From NCBI GenBank assembly GCA_037903475.1, contig JBAJFG010000567.1, positions 457,001-521,000 of the forward strand: a DNA stretch of 64,000 nucleotides, written 5' to 3'. The DNA comes from Ancylostoma caninum. Taxonomy: Eukaryota; Nematoda; Chromadorea; Rhabditida; Ancylostomatidae. Below the pieces are notes generated by a model. That model was not told the DNA's origin, did not search any database, and saw nothing but the letters and a program-made list of their open reading frames with translations. Below are positions 57,518 to 64,000 of this stretch, one piece after another; the stretch's first letter is position 1, and each line of letters begins with the position of its first letter. A program made the translations under genes and the position numbers.

Positions 57518-59286
57518 TATTACAGACATTATGTGACTCTGTGCGTGCGTGTGCACACGCACTGTGATTGGTCAGTGATGGTGATTGGTGGTGATTGCGA
57601 GATCATATAAAAGACTAAGAACGGGTATGGTGTGGTGGAGTGGGGTAGAGAGATGGTCGACCAGAAGGTCCAGCGATGTGCAACGGTGCCTCATAAAGTG
57701 AGGAAACGCCTGGAGTCGGGTCCAACGGTGTGATAAGGATGCGCCGGCGTCCAAAAATGGGGAAACGCCTGGAGTCCGGTCCAACGGTGTGATAAGGGTG
57801 CGCCGGCGTCCAAAAGTGGGGAAACGCCTGGAGCCGGGTCCAACAGTGTGAAAAGGGTGCGCCGGCGTCCAAAAATGGGGAAAGGCCTGGAGTCGGGTCC
57901 AACGGTGTGATAAGGATGCGCCAGCGTCCAAAAGTGGGGAAACGCCTGGAGTCGGGTCCAACGTTGTGATAAGGATGCGCCAGCGTCCAAAAGTGGGGAA
58001 ACGCCTGAAGTCGGGTCAACGTTGTGATAAGGATGCGCCAGCGTCCATAAGTGGGGAAACGCCTGGAGTCGGGTCCAACGTTGTGATAAGGACGCGCCGG
58101 CGTCCAAAAATGGGGAAACGCCTGGAGTCCGATCTAACGGTGTGATAAGGGTGCGCCGGCGTCCAAAAGTGGGGAAACGCCTGAAGTCGGGTCCAACGGT
58201 GTGATAAGGGTGCGCCGGCGTCCAAAAGTGGGGAAACGCCTGGAGCCGGGTCCAACGTGTGATAAGGGTGCGCCGGCGTCCAAAAATGGGGAAACGCCTG
58301 GAGTCCGGTCCAACGGTGTGATAAGGGTGTGCCGGCGTCCAAAAGTGGGGAAACTCCTAAAGTCGGGTCCAATGGTGTGATAAGGGTTCGCCGGCGTCCA
58401 AAAGTGGGGAAACGCCTGGAGTCGGGTCCAACGGTGTGATAAGGGTGCGCCGGCGTCCAAAAGTGGGAAAACGCCTGGAGTCGGCTCCAACGGTGTGGTA
58501 AGGGTGCGCCGGCGTCCAAAAATGGGGAAACGCCTGAGTCGGCTCCAACGGTGTGATAGGGGTGCGCCGGCGTCCAAAAGTGGGAAAACGCCTGGAGCCG
58601 GGTCCAACAGTGTGATAAGGGTGCGCCGGCGTCCAAAAGTGGGGAAACGCCTGGAGTCCGGTCCAACGGTATGATAAGGGTTCGCCGGCGTCCAAAAGTG
58701 GGGAAACGCCTGGAGTCGGATCCTACGATAAGGGTGCACCGGCGTCCAAAAGTGGGGAAACACCCGCAGTCGGGTCCAACGTTGCGGTAAGGGTGTGCAA
58801 GCTCCGCAAGTAATAGGATTCGCTAGGCGTGTCTATTTCTGCATGAAGGTTACGCTTACCCTGTTTCTGCGGACCATTCCACCTAAATCACCTAGATGTA
58901 CATTGTTTCCTTCCGTATCCGTGTTCTCTTCCCATTGCGTTTGTGTTTGAATGACCACTCCCTCCTTTCCGTTTATATACACCGGTGGCCCCTTATCACT
59001 TGAATTACCACAACAACCGGTTGAGCCTAAATCATTTCGAGGTAACATTTGCACTGAATCGGCTACGCTCAATTCTTCACGACCACTAACTTCGCTCATA
59101 TGGGAGAAAGCAACAACTACATAGCACCAACTAGGGCATCTCAGGATATCGAAAGAAGTGCGTGGAAGGATACAGATTTTATCAATCCATTTACACTTTT
59201 GTGCTTGCTTTCAACATACAGTATGCGAGCGAAGCGAGCACCAATAAAAGTCTGGAAGTCCGGCGTCAGCCGGACGGCCAGACTGG
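57518..59286 (+). mobile_element. Minisatellite-bearing Helitron-like element, tandem copy 1
   Basis: It starts TATTACAGACATTATGTGAC, then a leader with GGTCAGTGATGGTGATTGGT and TATAAAA at about 57606, a 59-bp array of about 18 units, a tail (CACCTAGATGTACATTG, ACACCGGTGGCCCCTTATCA, ACCACAACAACCGG) and a terminal module: GCGAGCGAAGCGAGC direct repeat, AGTCTGG outer arm, GTCCGGC-GTCA-GCCGGAC inner hairpin, CCAGACTGG. Directly after CTGG comes T and the start of the second copy. A 3' hairpin a few bases before CTRR and a following T are the Helitron signature; the 5' TC is not seen. Confidence 0.7.
57690..58790 (+). repeat. 59-bp minisatellite, about 18 units
   Basis: TCCAACGGTGTGATAAGGGT then GCGCCGGCGTCCAAAAGTGG, GGAAACGCCTGGAGTCGGG every 59 bases. 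Units vary mainly at CCGG/CGGG and ACGTTG/ACGGTG. Confidence 0.97.
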
Positions 59287-61952
59287 TATTACGGACATTA
59301 TGTGACTCTGTGCGTGCGTGTGCACACGCACTGTGATTGGTCAGTGATGGTGATTGGTGGTGATTGTGAGATCCTATAAAAGACTAAGAATGGGTATGGT
59401 GTGGTGGAGTGGGGTAGAGAGATGGTCGAGCAGAAGGTCCAGCGATGTGTAACGGGTCTGCCAATGAAGAAGGGGTGCGCCGGCGTTCAAAAGTGGAAAA
59501 ACGCCTGGAGTCGGGTCCAACGGTGTGATAAGGGTGCGCCGGCGTCCAAAAGTGGGAAAACGCCTGGAGTCGGGTCCAACGGTGTGATAAGGGTGCGCCG
59601 GCGTCCAAATGTGGGGAAACGCCTGGAGTCGGGTCCAACGGTGTGATAAGGGTGCGCCGGCGTTTAAAAGTGGAGGAACGCCTGGAGTCGGGTCCAACGG
59701 TGTGATAAGGGTGCGCCGGCGTCCAAAAGTGGGGAAAACGCCTGGAGTCGGGTCCAACGGTGTGATAAGGGTGCACCGGCGTCCAAAAGTGGGGAAACGC
59801 CTGGAGTCGGGTCCAACGGTGTAATAAGGGTGCGCCGGCGTCCAAATGTGGGGAAACGCCTGGAGTCGGGTCCAACGGTGTGATAAGGGTGCGCCGGCGT
59901 CCAAAAGTGGGGAAAACCTGGAGTCGGGTCCAACGGTGTGATAAGGGTGCGCCGGCGTCCAAAAGTGGAGAAACGCCTGGAGTCGGGTCCAACGGTGTGA
60001 TAAGGGTGCGCCGGCGTCCAAAAGTGGGGAAACGCCTGGAGTCGGGTCCAACGGTGTGATAAGGGTGCACCGGCGTTCAAAAGTGGGAAAACGCCTGGAG
60101 TCGGGTCCAACGGTGTGATAAGGGTGCGCCGGCGTCCAAATGTGGGGAAACGCCTGGAGTCGGGTCCAACGGTGTGATAAGGGTGCGCCGGCGTCCAAAA
60201 GTGGGAAAACGCCTGGAGTCGGGTCCAACGGTGTGATAAGGGCGCGCCGGCGTCTAAAAGTGGGGAAACGCGTGGAGTTGGGTCCAATGGCGTGAGGGTG
60301 CGCCGGCGTCCAAAAGTGGGAAAACGCCTGGAGTCGGGTCCAACGGTGTGATAAGGGTGCGCCGGCGTCTAAAAGTGGGGAAACGCGTGGAGTCGGGTCC
60401 AACGGCGTGATAAGGGTGCGCCGGCGTCCAAAGTGGGAAAACGCCTGGAGTCGGGTCCAACGGTGTGATAAGGGTGCGCCGGCGTCAAAAGTGGGAAAAC
60501 GCGTGGAGTCGGGTCCAACGGTGTGATAAGGGTGCGCCGGCGTCCAAATGTGGGGAAACGCCTGGAGTCGGGTCCAACGGTGTGATAAGGGTGCGCCGGC
60601 GTCCAAAAGTGGAGAAACGCCTGGAGTCGGGTCCAACGGTGTGATAAGGGTGCGCCGGCGTCCAAAAGTGTAAAAACGCCTGGAGTCGGGTCCAACGGTG
60701 TGATAAGGGTGCACCGGCGTTCAAAAGTGGGAAAACGCCTGGAGTCGGGTCCAACGGTGTGATAAGGGTGCGCCGGCGTCCAAATGTGGGGAAACGCCTG
60801 GAGTCGGGTCCAACGGTGTGATAAGGGTGCGCCAAAAGTGGGAAAACCCCTGGAGTCGGGTCCAACGGTGTGATAAGGGTGCACCGGCGTTCAAAAGTGG
60901 GAAAACGCCTGGAGTCGGGCCCAACTGTGTGATAAGGGTGCGCCGGCATCCAAATGTGGGGAAACGCCTGGAGTCGGGTCCAACGGTGTGATAAGGGTGC
61001 GCCGGCGTTCAAAAGTGGGAAAACGCGTGGAGTCGGGTCCAACGGTGTGATAAGGGTGGCCAAAAGTGGGAAAACCCCTGGAGTCGGGTCCAACGGTGTG
61101 ATAAGGGTGCGCCGGCGTCCAAAAGTGGGAAAACGCCTGGAGTCGGGTCCAACGGTGTGATGAGGGTGCGCCGGCGTTCAAAAGTGGGAAAACGCCTGGA
61201 GTCGGGTCCAACGGTGTGATAAGGGTGCGCCGGCGTCCAAAAGTGGGAAAACGCCTGGAGTCGGGTCCAACGGTGTGATAAGGGTGCGCCGGCGTCCAAA
61301 AGTGGGAAAACCCCTGGAGTCGGGTCCAACGGTGTGATAAGGCTGCGCCGGCGTCCAAAAGTGGAGAAACGCCTGGAGTCGGGTCCAACGGTGTGATGAG
61401 GGTGCGCCGGCGCCCAAAAGTGGGAAAACGCCTGGAGTCGGGTCCAACAGTGTGATAAGGGTGCGCCGGCTTCCACAAATAATAGGAATTCGCTAGGTGG
61501 GTCTATTTCTGTATGAAAGGTATGCTTCCCCTGTTTCGGCGGACCCTCCTACCTGAATCACCTAGATGTACATTGTTTCTTTTCGTATCCGTGTTCTCTT
61601 CCCACTCCGTTTTGTCTGAATGAACCACTCCCTCCTTTCCGTTTATATACACCGGTGGACCCTTATCACTTGAATTACCACAACAACCAGTTGAGCCCAA
61701 ATCATTTCAAGATAACATTTGCACTGAATTGGTTACACTCAATTTTTCACGGCCACCAACTTCGCTCATATGAGGAAAAGCTGCCACCTACGGGATCAAG
61801 GGCTTCTCAGGAGAGCGATAGAACTGCGTGGAAGGATACAGGTTTTATCAACCCATTCACACTTTTGTGTTTGCTTTCAACGTGCAGTATGCGAGCGAAG
61901 CGAGCATCAATAGAAGTCTGGAAGTCCGGCGTTAGCCGGACGGCCAGACTGG
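59287..61952 (+). mobile_element. Minisatellite-bearing Helitron-like element, tandem copy 2
   Basis: It begins TATTACGGACATTATGTGAC immediately after copy 1. The leader (TATAAAA at 59375), tail and terminal module (61888-61952, GTCCGGC-GTTA-GCCGGAC, CCAGACTGG then T) are nearly the same as in copy 1. The array is longer, about 34 units, and more homogeneous. No coding capacity. Confidence 0.7.
59470..61475 (+). repeat. 59-bp minisatellite, about 34 units
   Basis: The same unit as 57690-58790 with higher identity between units. Shortened units occur at about 60830, 61060 and 60290, where parts of GCCGGCGTCC are missing. Minus-strand open frames up to 446 codons are repeat artefacts. Confidence 0.97.
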
Positions 61953-61995
61953 TACGCTAATAAAGCTAACAGGTCAAAGCGTTTTGGGCGCGTCA

Positions 61996-62078
61996 GCTAG
62001 CAAGTCTGAACGTGTAGGACAGGTCATATTACCGACTTTTGTAAGGTGCCCCCCCCCTCTCCATTTTGCCCTTTTAAG
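61996..62078 (-). repeat. Right inverted flank of the tandem Helitron-like pair
   Basis: Reverse complement of 57388-57472 with some substitutions; shares ACGTGTAGGACAGGTCATAT and a C-run followed by TCCATTTTG. Confidence 0.85.
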
Positions 62079-64000
62079 GAACTAACCTTTACATACATCA
62101 ACTTCACTTCAGGTGTTTAACTTTGGTAGGAGTCATTCCTAGCTCTCCCAAACCTTGAAGAACTTTAGAAAGCCAAAAGTTCGTGTAATTCATTCATTGA
62201 GCAGTTTGAAAAATCTATACATATTAGAAGTATTTGTTCGAATGTTCCAGAAAGCTTCTTATTCTAACAAAGTATTCATTGGGCTTCCGTAGAAATTTCC
62301 TTGTTTTGACAGTACATTCACTTGGGAATTCAGATGAGCTTCATGTTCGAAACCTTCGTTCACCGTATATCCTAAAAAACCGGTGGTACCGCTAGTTCAA
62401 GGTTCTTCTCCATGGTTGAATGACGGCTGAATGGACGAGTTGCTCTGTCAGGCAGATCCAGGCAACCGCGACGCGGGACAGGATGCCGGGTGGGAGGATG
62501 GGGCTCGAATTCCAATGCCCAGGATAGCGTTGTCCACGATTACCCATCAATTCGCCGCCGACAGCGTGACAATCTCTGGCAGCTCTCCCTTTGATTGTGC
62601 ACTGCATTCGCTGCCACTATGGCTCTATAGCGATACTTCGTATTGTAAAGGCAACGGAAATCTGTTGATTTCAATCAGACTCTTCGCAAGGTCCATGCAT
62701 GTTTTCGCATAACTTGCTCGTTTCTATCATCGGTAGGATTCAAGGGTGGTAGTAAACCTCCTGGAACGGCGATGAAACGATGAGCAGAAGGTCGCGGGGA
62801 ACTGTCAGCTCTGGTTTGCAACCACGAACTAGCTAGGAGCTAACTGACAACTGTGGTCTTTGAATGATGAGGCTCTGGCAAAACTTTCAAACCCTTAGAG
62901 GTTTCGAACCTTCACAGATGGGATGCCCATTGTCCTCGGAGTATGCTGACATACCTCTGAACCATGGATTCGAGTGCAAATGGGACTTTATGTGACCATT
63001 ATATCCCAAGCGGCCAGTGAATCTCTTCCCGCATAACCTAACTTTGATGCATTGAGCTCAAAGATGTAGTTCTACGCCCATAAAATATGTGGGATTTAAT
63101 TTAGGAAGGAGTAGGGCTCAGCTGTCAGAATCAGCCACCGGGAGATTGGAGTCACCGATGATCTCCGACGGGAGGTCATGGTGATCGAGACAGTGGGAAC
63201 ATCGACCAGCTGATGTGCCCGGATATGCGTCTTCACCGAAAAGGAGCCAATGCACGCTCGACTGGCTACAACGATGAACCCGAACCATGAGCAAAAAGTC
63301 CTCTGGAGGACTTTTTCGCGAAACGACGAGATCGTCGTCTGCGTCTCGCGCGCCGCACACTCTTTCGCTCACCGCGTCCTCGTCGTTTCATACTGGCAGC
63401 AAGTTCAACGTGACGGTGAGCTCGCAGTTCGATTTCGAACTGTGAGTTTACCTGCAAGTATGGTCCCCGTTTCGTCATAGTTTTTAAGCATCGCACTTAG
63501 AGAACCATGTTCGGGCCAATGAAGCTTACATTACTCTCCCACAGTTCCCCGTCAGGTGGGAGTTACCTGCCAGTTAACGTTCTTCGTTAACTGACAGTTT
63601 CAATAGGTTTACTACCACCCCAAACTAATCTATCCGTGGTTTATGAATGATTGAGAGCCAACTGCTCTATCCACCCGGCCATACTGCTTCTAATATCATC
63701 TACTCGGCTGACGCTTTCATCTTTCATCTTCCCTGCTATCACCAACCAACCCTTCCAACTGAGCTAGGCGGAAGGTTATCATGGTCGCCGGGCCGGCCGA
63801 CAGGTTATCATGGTTGACCTGGCCGGCCGACCGTGAGCTATTTCTCCGCCGCTAGCAGGTGTGGTAGAGCGGCCGGCCGGTGATGGGTTGTAGCCTAGCC
63901 GGTATGAGGTGATGGGCTGGACGCCGGCCTGTGATGCGCAGCCGCTCGACCGGTCGGCACCTGCTGGTCGGGGGGCCGGCCGCACGAAGTGTCTGGGTCG
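62079..64000. other. Noncoding with SINE-like copies
   Basis: A repeat shared with 57150-57290 is at 62430-62560 (GACGAGTTGCTCTGTCAGGC). Another tRNA-like box A (GGTGGATAGAGCAGTTGGC, minus) is at 63640-63680. The segment 63118-63496 reads open on both strands without recognisable domain. The last 220 bases are rich in GGCCGGCC words. Confidence 0.4.
62850..62995 (-). repeat. tRNA-derived SINE-like copy 2
   Basis: The minus strand reads ATGGTTCAGAGGTATGTCAG (box A-like) and, about 50 bases on, GGTTCGAAACC, a perfect box B consensus. It aligns with 15985-16130. Confidence 0.6.

Noticed and set aside
59374..60714. A 446-codon open frame on the minus strand (and overlapping ones) rich in Pro, Arg, His and Thr
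   Set aside because: It is the 59-bp minisatellite read in frame. Because the unit lacks stop codons and is not a multiple of three, several frames are open at once, and there is no start context or splice support.
58833..61700. Similar minus-strand frames in both tandem elements (58833-59099 and 61503-61700)
   Set aside because: The similarity follows from the elements being duplicates. The frames differ by indels and the copy at 22.8 kb does not preserve them.
63620..63700. Possible tRNA gene (GGTGGATAGAGCAGTTGGC on the minus strand)
   Set aside because: Only the first half resembles a tRNA; there is no box B or acceptor stem, so it is at best SINE-derived.

Overview
This is a eukaryotic, almost certainly nematode, genomic window, most likely from a hookworm or close strongylid. 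The evidence is a spliced transthyretin-like (TTL) gene of the nematode-expanded family, a spl-leader-style acceptor directly before its start codon, short introns with GTAAG/TTTCAG borders, and mobile elements of types I associate with hookworms: an RTE-like LINE, a Penelope-like element and mariner relics. The species assignment is an inference. No operon, tRNA, rRNA or CRISPR structure is visible.

Gene content is low. (1) 5300-5965 (+) holds the last three exons of an unidentified membrane protein. (2) 7784-11059 (-) is a seven-exon gene for a secreted glycine/tyrosine-rich protein; its five glycine-rich exons are all joined by phase-1 introns, and its long last intron contains a small MITE. 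(3) 34726-35388 (+) is a complete three-exon TTL gene. (4) 53394-54632 (-) holds the last four exons of an unidentified gene, including a 17-nt microexon, next to a purine-rich intron-like tract. Most other long open frames are by-products of tandem repeats.

The rest is a dense layer of repeats. Class I: an RTE-like LINE at 36871-40503, flanked by a 10-bp target duplication and itself broken by a 249-bp MITE, a small deletion and a frameshift; a decayed second LINE at about 29260-30760 (-); and a decayed Penelope-like element at 43812-45370 (-) that still shows a linker and a GIY-YIG-like C-terminus. Class II: three mariner relics (11301-12187, 32080-32991, 41725-42142), a Tc-like fragment (40526-41072), several MITEs with TA targets, and two large inverted-repeat structures (16230-18165 and 19632-20102). 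tRNA-derived SINE-like copies sit near 15990, 34240 and 62850.

The most distinctive feature is a family of Helitron-like non-autonomous elements that carry GC-rich minisatellites. They share a leader with a TATAAAA motif, a 50- or 59-bp tandem array, a conserved tail, and a terminal hairpin followed by CTGG and then T. Copies lie at about 22.1, 25.2, 42.5 (-), 46.1 (-), 57.5 and 59.3 kb; the last two are head-to-tail and sit inside inverted flanks of another element. A third 60-bp minisatellite family occupies 23.1-24.0 and 48.85-49.33 kb.
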